In this document: one piece after another, positions 8,477-18,551 of the stretch
Layout of the letters: every line of letters starts with the position of its first letter
Position numbering within the stretch: position 1 is the first letter of the stretch
Notes under the pieces: model-generated
Told to the model about the DNA's origin: nothing
What the model saw: the letters and a program-made list of their open reading frames with translations, nothing else
Database searches by the model: none
Program-made: the position numbers and the translations under genes
Assembly: GCA_020342235.1 (NCBI GenBank)
Contig: CP073213.1
Coordinates: 2,024,501 to 2,088,500 of the forward strand
Source: Saccharomycopsis phalli
Lineage: Eukaryota > Ascomycota > Saccharomycetes > Ascoideales > Saccharomycopsidaceae
Direction: 5' to 3'
Length of the DNA: 64,000 nt

Positions 8477-10843
8477 TTACCACCCTCTATTATGATAGCT
8501 ATCAATCTCATATGCATCCAAGTCCTCCTCGGGCTCGAGCTTCCTGGATTCAAAGTCGCTGTGGCCCTTGAAGTTGCCAAACACGATTGAACGAATGTCG
8601 GATTGCTTGACCACCAATCCGTCCTGGAAGTGTTCATCCTGGCCTGCGTTTGCCGGAGCCTCGGGCTTTTTCCCATCGGGGTTTTCCGGGAGTTTCTGGT
8701 GGAACATGTGGGAGCTGTAGGCAGTATCCAACAACTTCTTGGCGGTGTTTGGTGCCTGGCTGCTTCGTTTGCTCTGTAACTCCATCTTGAGCTGGTGGTT
8801 GAGCTTGGACTCGTCCTTTTTGCTTTCCAAGTTGCTGTTGCGAAAAAACTGGAACGGCACCACGTTTGGAAGCAAGCTGCTGAATGACGACGCTGATGCC
8901 GACCGCGAATTCTTGCGCAACGTCTCCCGCAAGTCGGTCGTCGACGACGTCTTTGTCAAGTCGGTCTTCTGCTCCAGCTTGCTGGTGGTTCCTGTGACGT
9001 TGTGGATCACCGGCTGGATCGACGCAAAAGTGTTTAAGGACGACGATGATACCTCGGTTCGGAGCAAACCCACGCCGTGCTCCAACTCGACGGAATGGCT
9101 ATCGAGCTCGGCGCTGCTGGACGTCGACTGTAGTTTTGCGTCCTTTGCGTCCTCCTCAGGAAAGTCGATTCTGAGCTGGAGTCCCCCCGAACTGCTATAT
9201 ACGACCTTGCTTTTCCCCGCGCTCCCGCCCGAGCCATTGCTGCCGCTGCTGATTTTGCTGGCGTTGCTGTTGCTCCGCTGGCTGGCGTTGCGCATGCGGT
9301 TCGTGCTGTTTTGGTGGTCCAAGGCCGACTGCTTCAGCATCTCGTTCAAAAAGAGCCCGGACAAGAGCGACTTCTTGACTGTGGGCTTGTTGCTGGCCTG
9401 CTTTGCAAACCGGAAGTTGACTGCGCCCTCATCGTCATCGTCGGTCCATTCGTCATTGTCGCTGATATCGTCGTCGTCCTCGCTGCTCTTAGACTTGGTG
9501 CCGTGCTTCTTGTACTCCATTTCAAAGTCGGAGTCGTACTCGTCGTCGTCGGAGATCGAGTCGTCCGAGTACGAGTCGTCCGAGTACAAGATCGGGTCGT
9601 AGTTCTTTTGCGCGGGGAATAGCGACGACTGTCGCTTGAGCAACTTTTTCGTCGAATCCACCGAGTGGAGTTCTGGTTTCTTTGGCTTTTCCTCGTGGAT
9701 GCCTGGGCCCAACTGCGACTTGAGCTCGGCGAGACGTTCTGTGAACGAGTCCTTGCGCCATATTTTGGGTTCTGCAATGTCGCTGTCATCGTCTTCGCTT
9801 TCGGGGCTGGCGAGTTTCGTGGGGCTTTTAGGTGGGCTCTGGTTTTTGAATAGGTATATTTCTGACTTTGTATCGACCACCTTTATGCAGTCGACCTTGG
9901 TTTTTTCCTCCCTCTCTTTTTCCTCGCTCTCGGTCTTTTCTTGAATCTCACTATCGGCCTTTTCTTGTATCTCACTATCGGTCTTTTCTTGTATCTCACT
10001 ATCGGCCTTTTCTTGCATCTCACTATCGGCCTTTTCTTGAATCTCACTATCGGCCTTTTCTTGCATCTCACTATCGGCCTTTTTCTCATTTGTCTCATAC
10101 CCAACCTTCTCTCGCATCCCCCTCTCTTTTTCCTCACCCTCGGCCTTTTTCTCTTTCATTTCACTCCCAACCTTCTCTTGCATCTCCCCCTCCACATCAC
10201 TCACATCCCTCACACATAAACTCCCTCGCTTCGCCCTGGGCTGCTCACATCGCAAATCCGCCTTGGGCACCTTCTTGCACTCGCCAGCCTTTATTATCTT
10301 CGTCTTGTGGTGGCTCGGCTTGATGCTCGACGCCTTGTGGCTGCTCTTGTAGGAGCTGGGATGCGCGGAACTGAGCGAGTTTTTGGACGAGTTTCGCTTG
10401 ACTAGCAACGGCCGGCCCTTGTCGGCCTTCCGATTGAGACTGGTCCTCTGGAGATCCGAGATCAACGTAGGCTGTGTGATGATCGAGGCAATGCAGTTGT
10501 AGTCCTTCTGGGTGATGCGCTTTGCCGCCCTCTTGCCCAGGGTGTCTGGCTTGTTGTCGATGGACTTTTTAAAGACGTGAAACGGCTTGAGTCCCTCCAA
10601 CTCCTCATGCTTTGTTGCCCCCCTGCTCTCTGGCAACACCAAGTTCTTCCCCATGATGCGCCAGCTGATGTTTTCGAGCCTGGCGCCATTGTTGATGAGG
10701 TTGGAGCACTTGACCAACGTCGATCCCACAAGAGTAAACCCGGTGAGCTCGATTATGTTGCGGTTGTTGTGGCTGTTGATGGTATTCAACGAGAACTCGA
10801 ATATTGGAGGCACATTGCTCCCTGTAGAATATAAATCCAACAT
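8477..10843 (-). CDS. Mks1-like regulator with AreA-type N-terminal domain (DUF1752)
   Basis: About 788 residues. The N-terminal block (FTLVGSTLVKCSNLINNG, then ARLENISWRIMGKN) resembles the DUF1752 / 'GATA-type N-terminal' motif of yeast Mks1, a negative regulator of retrograde (RTG) and nitrogen signalling, and of fungal DUF1752-DUF3295 proteins. A second motif, KKSLLSGLFLNEMLKQ, preceded by an acidic EWTDDDDEGAVNFRF segment, fits DUF3295. The rest is disordered, Ser/Lys/Glu-rich. It includes a 24-bp repeat giving alternating DSEIQEKA/DSEMQEKA units. The longer open frame to 10900 begins with a TTG; the first ATG is at 10841-10843 and is taken as the start. Orthology to MKS1 itself is inferred from domain order only. 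Confidence 0.6.
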   Translation of the reverse strand: MLDLYSTGSNVPPIFEFSLNTINSHNNRNIIELTGFTLVGSTLVKCSNLINNGARLENISWRIMGKNLVLPESRGATKHEELEGLKPFHVFKKSIDNKPDTLGKRAAKRITQKDYNCIASIITQPTLISDLQRTSLNRKADKGRPLLVKRNSSKNSLSSAHPSSYKSSHKASSIKPSHHKTKIIKAGECKKVPKADLRCEQPRAKRGSLCVRDVSDVEGEMQEKVGSEMKEKKAEGEEKERGMREKVGYETNEKKADSEMQEKADSEIQEKADSEMQEKADSEIQEKTDSEIQEKADSEIQEKTESEEKEREEKTKVDCIKVVDTKSEIYLFKNQSPPKSPTKLASPESEDDDSDIAEPKIWRKDSFTERLAELKSQLGPGIHEEKPKKPELHSVDSTKKLLKRQSSLFPAQKNYDPILYSDDSYSDDSISDDDEYDSDFEMEYKKHGTKSKSSEDDDDISDNDEWTDDDDEGAVNFRFAKQASNKPTVKKSLLSGLFLNEMLKQSALDHQNSTNRMRNASQRSNSNASKISSGSNGSGGSAGKSKVVYSSSGGLQLRIDFPEEDAKDAKLQSTSSSAELDSHSVELEHGVGLLRTEVSSSSLNTFASIQPVIHNVTGTTSKLEQKTDLTKTSSTTDLRETLRKNSRSASASSFSSLLPNVVPFQFFRNSNLESKKDESKLNHQLKMELQSKRSSQAPNTAKKLLDTAYSSHMFHQKLPENPDGKKPEAPANAGQDEHFQDGLVVKQSDIRSIVFGNFKGHSDFESRKLEPEEDLDAYEIDSYHNRGW
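9935..10090 (-). repeat. 24-bp coding repeat in the Mks1-like gene
   Basis: About six to seven tandem units of 24 bp encode [AT]DSE[IM]QEK. On the plus strand the unit reads as ctcactatcggccttttcttg with small changes. The product would be a highly charged helical rod. A second, more degenerate set of related segments (MREKVGYETNEKKADSE and neighbours) lies just upstream in the protein, at about 10090-10180, and looks like an older layer of the same expansion. Confidence 0.85.
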
Positions 10844-12126
10844 CAAAATCCCATTAATCTGTGGCAGATAGCCCCTAACCCGTGTCTGTAAACCCGGCAA
10901 TTATATATTCCGCACCGGTTATTAGTACTATAATGGGTTCCCTTACAATTTCCGCTCGGTGGTTTTATTTCCGTGGTGGATAATGGCTGGTAAAATTTCC
11001 TACTATGCCGCGTGCCTAGGTGGTCATTCACCTTGTCTCTACATAAAAATTTCTCCAGACTTCGTGACTAACCACATGAGAGAACTATTAAGGAAACACC
11101 TTGCTTAAGCATGCAGCGAACGTCCTACAATGCTCGGATATTAAATATATAGTGTATAATGGCTTGAGTGGTGCTGCGCTTTTCCGTGGGTTTTTATTTG
11201 TGTTGGTTGGTGTATTTTATTCCGTGTGCCATTTCAGCCGAGTTGATATTCCTTGTCGTGGCACCACACTCTAATGGGCTATTGTAGTTTGGCGTGATTG
11301 GCATGGTGTGTGGTATGGTGTTGAATTGATCTATTGATATGTTGTTGTGTTGTTGTGTTGTGTTGTTGTGCTGCTGTATTGTTGTACTGTTGCACTGTTG
11401 TATTGTTATTTCATTGTCATGAAACTTTACTTGTACATACTTCATACATACTTCATACATATTTCGTACATATTTCTTTCCATCTTTTATCATTTATACT
11501 TTAACTCCTTCTTCCCTCTTGATAGCTTATAATGCATCTTTTTCTTGTTTTCACGTCCAGTTCCACTTTTACTTTCCACTTTATAGTTTACACTTACTAC
11601 TTTATAGTACACACTTTCCACTATCCTATCCACACCATTTACTATCCTACACCATTTACTATCACATTCCATCCATTCACACCATTTACTATCTCACTTC
11701 GTCTACTCACTCCATTTACTGTAATAATATTTATCCAAGGCTATAGCTATAGTAGGCTCCCAGAGGAGATTTATACTTTTCCGTCTACAACCAAGGACGG
11801 CTACGTAGTTGTCAAAAGAAGACTCTGCGAGATAAAAAACTGACAATGTCAATTTCATCGTCTAGAGAGTGTGACATTATTACAAACTTATGCTCTGACA
11901 TTTAGTTGATTATAGATGAGTTTTGTTTCTATGTAATTGAATAATCGGAATGGCAGTGATGATTGAATTGAATTTCTTCTATATATCCAACTACGGACTA
12001 TCTCCCCTTTATAGAAGAGATATCCACACCATTCGCCATCCACACCATTTACTATCCACACCATTACTACCCTATCTACTCCCCACTCCCATTCTACAAC
12101 CAGATATATACATTCGTGTTATCTAT
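10844..12126. other. Gene-free spacer with repeats, including dispersed element copy A
   Basis: 1.28 kb between the Mks1-like gene start and the YME1 stop. From left to right: the probable promoter of the Mks1-like gene; a TTG/TGT-rich simple tract at 11340-11412; a short catactt-type tract at 11430-11480; an array of accatttactatcc-like units at 11630-11720; dispersed element copy A at 11721-11872; an AT-rich stretch; and a second patch of the same accatttactatcc units at 12023-12072. No gene was recognised. Confidence 0.6.
11721..11872 (+). repeat. Short dispersed repeat, copy A
   Basis: Begins with taataatatttatcc, then the shared words aaggctatagctata and aggctcccagaggag, a ccgtc...gacgg hairpin, and gtcaaaagaa. 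By hand count it matches copy B (21736-21965) at about 87 percent over the first 100 bases. It lies between two patches of an accatttactatcc minisatellite, as if inserted into it. The right boundary is uncertain because similarity fades after cgtctagagag. Confidence 0.75.
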
Positions 12127-14127
12127 CTATGCCTCTACCTTTGCGGGAAACGGCTGCTTGCCCTCATTAATTCTCGGCCGCCCGTCGTTCTCCGGGCCCT
12201 TGACCACCTTATTGGTGACGGTCTTCAACTTGTCCAACTTCTCCCCGCGGCACACCTTCTCCATCTCCTCGCGCGTCAACGTCTCGTACTCCAACAACCC
12301 GTTTGCCAACCGCTCCAACTCCACGCTCTTCTCCCGCAACAACTTCCGCGCGCGCTCCTCGCTCTTGAGAAGCAACCCCACCGACTCCGCGTCGGCCTGC
12401 TCCCGGATCGTCGGCGACCATGTCGACCACAGGTCCGAGAGCCGCACCGGACCCACGCTCTGGGACATGCCGTAGTCATTCACCATTGAGCGGGCAACCT
12501 CTGTCGCTTTCGAGAGGTCTGACGAGCAGCCCGAGGTGGTGTTCTCCGGCCCGTAGATTATCTCCTCGGCGATCTTGCCGCCCATGCACACGTCCAAGAT
12601 CGCAAGACACTCCTTTTTTGTAATGTCCACCTTGTCCATCTCCGGCAACTGGAACGTGACGCCCAACGCCCGGCCCCGCGGCAAGATCGTCGCCTTGTAA
12701 AGTGGCGTCGCGCCCGGCGTGAAAAGCGCCATGATCGCGTGTCCGGCCTCGTGGTACGCCGTGCACCGCCGGCTCGACTCGGTGATCACCATCGACTTCT
12801 TGGCGGCGCCCATCAAGATCTTGTCCTTGGCCCACTCGAGGTGCGTCATGTCCACCGCCAACGCGTTCTGCTGCGACGCGTATATCGCCGCCAGGTTCAC
12901 GAGGTTCTTGAGCTGCGCGCCGGAAAACCCCGGCGTGCCCCGCGCAATCACCGTGGTGTCGACTTTTGGCGACACCTCGATCTTCTTCACATAGAGCTTG
13001 AGAATCTCGTCGCGTCCGCGCACGTCAGGCAACGCCACGTCGACGGTCTTGTCGAACCGGCCGGGCCGGGTCAATGCCGGGTCCAACGACTCGGGGAAGT
13101 TGGTGGCTCCGAGGATGATGATGCCTGCGGTCTGGGAAAACCCGTCCAACTCGACCAACAACTGGTTGAGCGTCTGCTTCGCGTACGCCTGGTCGCGCGA
13201 GTGGCGCTTGCCTCCGACCGCGTCCAACTCGTCGATAAACACAATCGCGGGCGCCTTTTCGCGCGCCTGCGCAAACAACTCGCGCACGCGTTTCGCGCCG
13301 ACACCCACGTAGAGCTCGTCAAACTCGGACCCCGACATGAAGAAAAACGGCACCCCGGCCTCACCAGCAGTGGCGCGTGCCAAGAGCGTTTTCCCCGTGC
13401 CTGGAGGCCCAGTGAGCAAAACGCCCTTGGGCAACATGCCGCCCAAGCCAGTGAACTTGGACGGGTCCTTCAAGAACTCCGCAATCTCCTCCAACTCGGC
13501 CCGGGCCTCGTCGGCGCCTTTCACGTCGGCAAACTTCACCTTGGACTCGCTCATGTCGACCAGCTTGTCGTCGATCTCCGACGACTTGATGATGCTCTCG
13601 GTCTCCGAGAGCCACGACATGCCCTTCATGGCGACATAGAGCGCCAATCCGAGTGGAAGAAAGTACCGGAGCGTCTTCAAGATCATCGAGAAGTACGACT
13701 CGTCCACCACCACGTGCATCGGGTTCAACTTCGAGCCGGCAAACGAGCTGCCCAGTGCCGCAAACTCGTCCTCCTTGGCCAACAACTCGCGCGCACTCGC
13801 GGCCTTTGCTACCTTTCCCGTCTTTTCCAATGCCTCAATGTAGTACCGGATACACTCGCCGTTCTTGGCGATGTTGGGGGTCTCGAACCGCGAAATCACA
13901 ATCTGCGGGTAGTTGCTCTCCAACAACACCTTGTAGAAGTTTGCCTGCTGCACAGGACTCGCAAGATTCCCATTGGCCGTCTCCTCCAACTGCGCGAGTA
14001 TCGAGTTGACGTTCCCATGGGAAGCGTACCGTCGTGTCCAAACAGCCATGGGTGCGCTCCGATGGAGGCCCCCGGCTCGTATCAATCCGGGAAATGTACG
14101 TATCGATCCAGGAAATATTCGTAGCAT
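12127..14127 (-). CDS. YME1: Mitochondrial i-AAA protease Yme1 (FtsH family, M41)
   Basis: ATP-dependent metalloprotease of the mitochondrial inner membrane facing the intermembrane space; it degrades misfolded or short-lived inner-membrane and IMS proteins. The 666-residue product starts with a basic presequence ([20 protein letters not shown]). It has one membrane segment near residues 156-177 ([21 protein letters not shown]), an AAA module with Walker A GPPGTGKT at about 240-247, Walker [13 protein letters not shown] and an SRH with arginine-rich [20 protein letters not shown], and the zinc-protease site HEAGH at 459-463. A single membrane span separates it from the m-AAA subunits Yta10/Yta12, which have two. 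The open frame reaches 14178 only through a TTG; the ATG at 14125-14127 is the start. The gene is GC-rich. Confidence 0.96.
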   Translation of the reverse strand: MLRIFPGSIRTFPGLIRAGGLHRSAPMAVWTRRYASHGNVNSILAQLEETANGNLASPVQQANFYKVLLESNYPQIVISRFETPNIAKNGECIRYYIEALEKTGKVAKAASARELLAKEDEFAALGSSFAGSKLNPMHVVVDESYFSMILKTLRYFLPLGLALYVAMKGMSWLSETESIIKSSEIDDKLVDMSESKVKFADVKGADEARAELEEIAEFLKDPSKFTGLGGMLPKGVLLTGPPGTGKTLLARATAGEAGVPFFFMSGSEFDELYVGVGAKRVRELFAQAREKAPAIVFIDELDAVGGKRHSRDQAYAKQTLNQLLVELDGFSQTAGIIILGATNFPESLDPALTRPGRFDKTVDVALPDVRGRDEILKLYVKKIEVSPKVDTTVIARGTPGFSGAQLKNLVNLAAIYASQQNALAVDMTHLEWAKDKILMGAAKKSMVITESSRRCTAYHEAGHAIMALFTPGATPLYKATILPRGRALGVTFQLPEMDKVDITKKECLAILDVCMGGKIAEEIIYGPENTTSGCSSDLSKATEVARSMVNDYGMSQSVGPVRLSDLWSTWSPTIREQADAESVGLLLKSEERARKLLREKSVELERLANGLLEYETLTREEMEKVCRGEKLDKLKTVTNKVVKGPENDGRPRINEGKQPFPAKVEA

Positions 14128-14931
14128 GGTCTGGTCTCTGCGTGGGCGGATTATAAATGGCAAACTGGAAAGTGGCAATCAAAAGTCACGTGCCGGGGTT
14201 TGCAGATTTGGTGAGTTATCTTGGGTCTAGATTTGCATGAGTGGGATCCTGAGTTTTTGCACTCCTGAGTTTTTGCATTCCTGAGTTGTATGTATTTCCG
14301 GGTCCTTGTTAAGTTGTCCTTGGTAGATGTATTTGGTAGATGTATTTAGTGATGCCATTCTTGTTAGTACTATCATTGATTGATGTCATACGTAATATTA
14401 TTTTTAGTAGAACCCATCTTTGATTGATAGGATGTCCTCGGTTAATGCCATCATTGGTGATGCCATCTCGGTAATACTATTTTTAGTATATGCTTAGTTA
14501 ACTCCATGGTAATTCCATCATTAGTTGACAAAATGTCCTTAATACTATCCTTGGCTAATGCTATCTATCAGTTGACAAAATGTCCTTAATTGTTGCTATT
14601 TTTAGTATATTCTGTCATTGGTTGATAAAATGTCCCCAATGTTATTTTCTAGGTGCCATGGTATCATCATGATACCACCATTAACTACAATCAGGTACCA
14701 CCATTAACTACAATCAGGTATCATCATTAGATACTATCAGCCACCATCATTAGATACTATCAGTAATACATCATCAACTACTATCAGCCACCATCATTAG
14801 CTACAATAGTGGTTACTCATCTCCACTCGACAGCCGTCCCCTCCCTACACCATTCTATACTGCGTTTATTTCAGTGGCATACATATCTCAGCAACCCAAC
14901 TGTTTCCCACCTACACTATTCTATACTGCGT
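14128..14931. other. Spacer between YME1 and DSF2-like gene: promoter plus degenerate repeats
   Basis: Upstream region of YME1 followed by degenerate repeats. These are three units of cctgagtttttgcattc at about 14247-14290, loosely repeated ttgacaaaatgtcctta blocks at 14525-14640, and a caccattaactacaatcag / catcattagatactatcag array at 14661-14813. The last part holds a 66-bp tandem duplication that reaches into the end of the DSF2-like gene. No gene seen. Confidence 0.6.
14187..14192. promoter_or_regulatory. CACGTG box upstream of YME1
   Basis: Palindromic CACGTG in the context gtcacgtgcc, 60 bp upstream of the YME1 ATG. TCACGTG is the Cbf1-type E-box widely used in yeast promoters. Position and context are suggestive; binding is not shown. 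Confidence 0.4.
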
Positions 14932-14978
14932 TTATTTCCGTGACATATACTTATCTTTGTAAATCCAACTGTTCCCCA
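14845..14978 (-). repeat. 66-bp tandem duplication of the DSF2-like gene's 3' end
   Basis: Two consecutive units (14845-14910 and 14911-14978) both contain ctatactgcgtttatttc and an aacccaactg/aatccaactg block. The right-hand unit is the real end of the DSF2-like gene (codons for VGNSWIYKDKYMSRK and stop). The left-hand unit is a diverged copy of the same codons plus 3' flank, now lying downstream of the stop. Confidence 0.75.
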
Positions 14979-16053
14979 CATTCTCAGCCCCCCGCTTATC
15001 GGCAAACCTTAGCCACGCCGCACTGCGATACATGTCCTTCTTCCGCCCATGAGGCCCCTTCTTGGACCAAAGCAATCCCGCCTGGGTCATCGACTCCACG
15101 TTTCCCACGCTCGCACTCTTCTCCAAGAACTGGATCGCCTTGTTCTCGTCCTTCTCGGTGCCAAGCCCGTTCAAGAACGAAATGCCAAGCTCGTAGTACG
15201 CCTTTGCGTCCGGCTCAGGCATCACCCGGGGGATCAAGTCGTCCGTCAAGTTGCTGGGGTCCACCGAGTAGTCTGAGTTTGCGTTCAAGATCAAGTCGTA
15301 CCCCGCGGCTCGCGACACCCAGAGAAACGACTGCTTGGCGTCCTTCCGTAGCCCGTCGCCGTACCGCAACGACAACCCGTACAAGAGCATCGCCGTCTTG
15401 TTGCCGTTGTGCGCAGCAATGCCAAGCTCGTACGACGCCTCTCTCGGCTTGCCGTCCTTCCGCAACCGAATCGCCTTTTTCACCCGGAGCTCGTCCCGGT
15501 CCTCGTACTTTGGGATCTCCAACTCGTGCGTGCTGCCGTTCGCCATAAACGTGCTCGAGCTGCTGTTGATCCGTGCCTGCTCCTCCATCAACTCGGCATA
15601 CTCGTCGTCGTAGTTCATCTCCAACGTCGCCTTCTCAAAGTCCTGGTGCGCCACATGGCCCACCATCACGGGGATATCCGACTCCTCCACCTGCGGCCGC
15701 TCCTCCTCCTCCTCGATTCGCCCATGGTTCTCATACCGACTATAGCCCTGGCCTGGGTTTTTGCGGGAGTTGGCGACCCTTTGCGAGGCGATATTGTTGA
15801 AGATGTGCCGGTTCACGCTCGAGTGCCGGTTTATCGGGTTCCTCAGCCCCTCCTGCCCGCTGTGGTCTATCTTCAACCACGGAAGATCCTCATCCAAATC
15901 TAGGTTGTCCAAAAGTCGCCCGCCAGCAGTCAGGGCCGTCGAGATCGAGCTCACAGACGCAAGCGAATTGTGTCGGTCGAGCCGCGTTTGCTGGTCGAGC
16001 CCTGGCTGATTTCCCAGACTCCCTCTCTGACTGTACCTGTGGCTTTCACTCAT
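14932..16053 (-). CDS. DSF2: Sel1-repeat protein, Dsf2/nif1-like
   Basis: 373 residues. The N-terminal half is disordered and Ser/Asn/Glu-rich. The C-terminal half carries Sel1-like repeats (about residues 190-340: KAIRLRKDGKPREASYELG, GNKTAMLLYGLSLRYGDG, AKAYYELGISFLNGLGTEKD, ASVGNVESMTQAGLLWSKKG). It ends in SAAWLRFADKRGAENVGNSW followed by IYKDKYM, a tail I associate with yeast Dsf2 and fission-yeast Nif1, an inhibitor of the Nim1 mitotic kinase. Sel1 repeats act as protein-binding solenoids. The ATG at 16051-16053 is the first in frame. The orthology rests on my memory of the tail motif and was not searched; other Sel1 proteins (Skt5/Chs4) are longer and lack it. Confidence 0.65.
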   Translation of the reverse strand: MSESHRYSQRGSLGNQPGLDQQTRLDRHNSLASVSSISTALTAGGRLLDNLDLDEDLPWLKIDHSGQEGLRNPINRHSSVNRHIFNNIASQRVANSRKNPGQGYSRYENHGRIEEEEERPQVEESDIPVMVGHVAHQDFEKATLEMNYDDEYAELMEEQARINSSSSTFMANGSTHELEIPKYEDRDELRVKKAIRLRKDGKPREASYELGIAAHNGNKTAMLLYGLSLRYGDGLRKDAKQSFLWVSRAAGYDLILNANSDYSVDPSNLTDDLIPRVMPEPDAKAYYELGISFLNGLGTEKDENKAIQFLEKSASVGNVESMTQAGLLWSKKGPHGRKKDMYRSAAWLRFADKRGAENVGNSWIYKDKYMSRK

Positions 16054-17519
16054 GCTGGCCTTATTGCCTGGACCTTAAAACCCATGACATAACCACTCGA
16101 GCGGGGCTCGTAACCCACGAGGCGTATGGCTCGACTTGCGGCTACCGTTTTCTCAAGCGTCCGCCAGTTGCCCCTGGCTAAGGAGCAAAACAAATTATTC
16201 CGTCTACAGCACTATTCCCGTCGTTTCCAATCCCTCCTTCCCCACTTATCCATGGATCGGCCACCCCAGATCCACCCCCGGTCCATCGCCATCGTGTGCC
16301 ACGTTTTTCGTGAATTATTCACCGCATGGGTCTATCCTCTTTGAGCCATTTTCTTGCCGTTACTGGTGACTGAAACTCGCAAAATCTCCCCATGGTCGCC
16401 TCGCATGATCTGATGCTCTTGCATATTCTGGTAGACTTTGCAGATTAAGGCTGGCTTGCATAATCTGCCCACCCCGCATGATCTGTAGTGTCAAACTACT
16501 GTTTCACAACACTTTACCCTTGACTGGGTGATTAGGTTCAGAAATGTCCAGGTCCGAGTCAGCTATCTTGCCTGTTTTAATCTCATAATTACACATCCAT
16601 TAATCACATAATCTCACATCCTTTAATCTCACATCGATTACTCTTAATGTCACATTCATTCTTAAACACACACCGATTACTCGTAATGTCACATTCATTC
16701 TTAAACACACACCTATTACTTAAACTCACATCCATTTCTCCTAATTTCACATCTATCAATCCCAATATCACATCTATTGCTCCTAATATCTTGTCCATTA
16801 CTCCTACTCACACACCTATTACTCCTAATCATATTCATTACTCCTAAGATCTTATCCATTACTCATAATCACTCCCAATATCTCACCCATCACTCCTAAC
16901 AACACCTACATCCAATATCTCATCCAACAATCAACTCAATCAACTATACACTGGTATTCATCCCAACGCCAATAACCAACGTATACTTTTGCCAATTTCC
17001 AGTAGCTCCATTTCCCATTGGTGCTTCAGATCCCGTCAGTAATCTTCAATCCATGGCTAGATTCACCGGAATATATATATAGTCTATTAAAAAAATCCCA
17101 GAGCAAAATCTCCCGTAGATATACCCCTAAATACTACTTTTATCGCCGCACACGACGTGGGTATCAAATTGTTTGCAACCAAAAGGATAAAATAGAAAAT
17201 GGTTCTCGCAATCGAAAATTTTTGCAAGTCTACATTGGCCGGCTGTCTCATTTAATAAAAGGCTAACATTTCCAAATTGAAACAGGATTTCACAAGTTAA
17301 CGAGCAACTTCTTTTGATCCTGTGTAAACACCCAGTGTTAATCGACGGGGTACCAACGGGCAATTCTCCAGACAGTAATCAACACAGTTATGTTACTTCC
17401 TGCTACTTCTTGTACTTGAAAAGGTGTATACTATTGGTCAATGGAAAAGCAAATTGACACATCTAAGACATTGTTCCATGTCTCTGCATGCTACACCTGG
17501 CTACATACTCAACCGTGGC
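16054..17519. other. 1.47-kb spacer with cacatcyatta-type array
   Basis: Between the DSF2-like start and the MDH stop. The first 300 bp are the probable DSF2-like promoter. Around 16400-16500 a short word (gcatgatctg / gcataatctg) recurs four times. From about 16590 to 16960 there is a degenerate array of tcacatccattactcctaa-like units, including an almost exact 39-bp tandem duplication near 16637-16714. The remaining 550 bp are AT-rich and featureless. No tRNA or protein gene found. Confidence 0.6.
16590..16960 (+). repeat. Degenerate minisatellite (cacatc-attactcctaa units)
   Basis: About twenty degenerate units of 17-20 bp built from tcacatcnatta and ctcctaat words. At about 16637-16675 and 16676-16714 two adjacent 39-bp blocks starting gattactc(t/g)taatgtc are nearly identical, which shows recent local duplication within an older array. 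The long open frames here on both strands are by-products of the repeat. Confidence 0.75.
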
Positions 17520-18551
17520 TTACAACTTGGCAGACCCAGTAACAAATTGCGCACCGTTCTTGATAGAAGGACCCAATCCTTTGAGGGCCACCTCCACCAA
17601 CTTTTTCTCGTTAGATGATAGCGAGACAAACGGATTGATGATCTTGTTCACCTTTCCCCCGGTACCAAAGTCAATTGGAGCAGCAAAGTAGTCAACGCCA
17701 GCAATCTGCTGGATCTCCTTGCCGCCAGAAATGCCCGGCAAGTATACAAAGGCGGCCTCGGGGATTCCCGTCCGTGGAGTCGGAGTGCCAGTCAAGGATT
17801 TCAACACCACTTCGGCAAATCTGTAGCCCGCAAAAGCCATGGATAACGTGGCCGAGCCTGCACCTTGCTTGGCATTTACGACCTCGTCGCCGCCAAACTG
17901 CACCCGTTTGATGTATTTCTCATACTGTCCACCTGTAAGTCTGGAGACCTGATCCTTGAGTCCAGTGGATTCGACCACCGGCACAATTGTGTCCCCGGAA
18001 TGCCCCCCAATGACGGAGATCTTTCCCTGGACCTTGGAGGTAGGAATGCGCAACACCTCTGCCAAGAAGGTCTCTGCACGGACCAAGTCCAACGTGGTGA
18101 TGCCAAAGAGCTTTTCCGGGTTGAACTTGCCAAATTGTTTCAACGTCTCTGCGGCGATTGGAACCGTGGCATTTACCGGGTTGGAAATAACCAATATCAC
18201 CGCTTCGGGCGAGTATTTTGCCACGCCGCTGACCAAGCCCTTGACGATTCCCGCGTTGATTTTGAACAAATCTGCCCGGGTCATTCCTGGCTTCCGAGGA
18301 ACACCGGCCGGAATAACGACCACCTTAGTGCCTGTCAAGGCCCGTTTCAACTCAGACTCGTCCTTTGGGTCCTCTGGTTGGTACCCAGTGACTTTGGCAG
18401 GGGTGTTGATATGGGATAGGTCCGCTGCCACTCCCTTGGATCCTCTGATATCATATAACGAGAGCTCGCTCACATAGGGAGAGAGCTTGAAAAGCAAAGA
18501 TAATGGCTGGCCAATTCCACCAGCAGCACCGAGAACTGCGACTTTTACCAT
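17520..18551 (-). CDS. MDH3: NAD-dependent malate dehydrogenase with C-terminal AKL
   Basis: Interconverts malate and oxaloacetate with NAD. 343 residues, the same length as yeast peroxisomal Mdh3. It starts directly with the Rossmann motif ([20 protein letters not shown]) and has no mitochondrial presequence. Other landmarks are the substrate-binding loop [34 protein letters not shown], the catalytic histidine in [12 protein letters not shown], and [23 protein letters not shown]. The last three residues, AKL, fit the PTS1 pattern [SAC]-[KRH]-L. A peroxisomal role in NADH export during fatty-acid oxidation or the glyoxylate cycle is therefore inferred. Parts of the middle ([15 protein letters not shown]) look equally like mitochondrial Mdh1, so localisation is the uncertain part, not the enzyme. 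Confidence 0.85.
   Translation of the reverse strand: MVKVAVLGAAGGIGQPLSLLFKLSPYVSELSLYDIRGSKGVAADLSHINTPAKVTGYQPEDPKDESELKRALTGTKVVVIPAGVPRKPGMTRADLFKINAGIVKGLVSGVAKYSPEAVILVISNPVNATVPIAAETLKQFGKFNPEKLFGITTLDLVRAETFLAEVLRIPTSKVQGKISVIGGHSGDTIVPVVESTGLKDQVSRLTGGQYEKYIKRVQFGGDEVVNAKQGAGSATLSMAFAGYRFAEVVLKSLTGTPTPRTGIPEAAFVYLPGISGGKEIQQIAGVDYFAAPIDFGTGGKVNKIINPFVSLSSNEKKLVEVALKGLGPSIKNGAQFVTGSAKL

Noticed and set aside
12739-14124. 461-codon open frame antisense to YME1
   Set aside because: Shadow of a GC-rich, codon-biased gene; its translation shows no family features.
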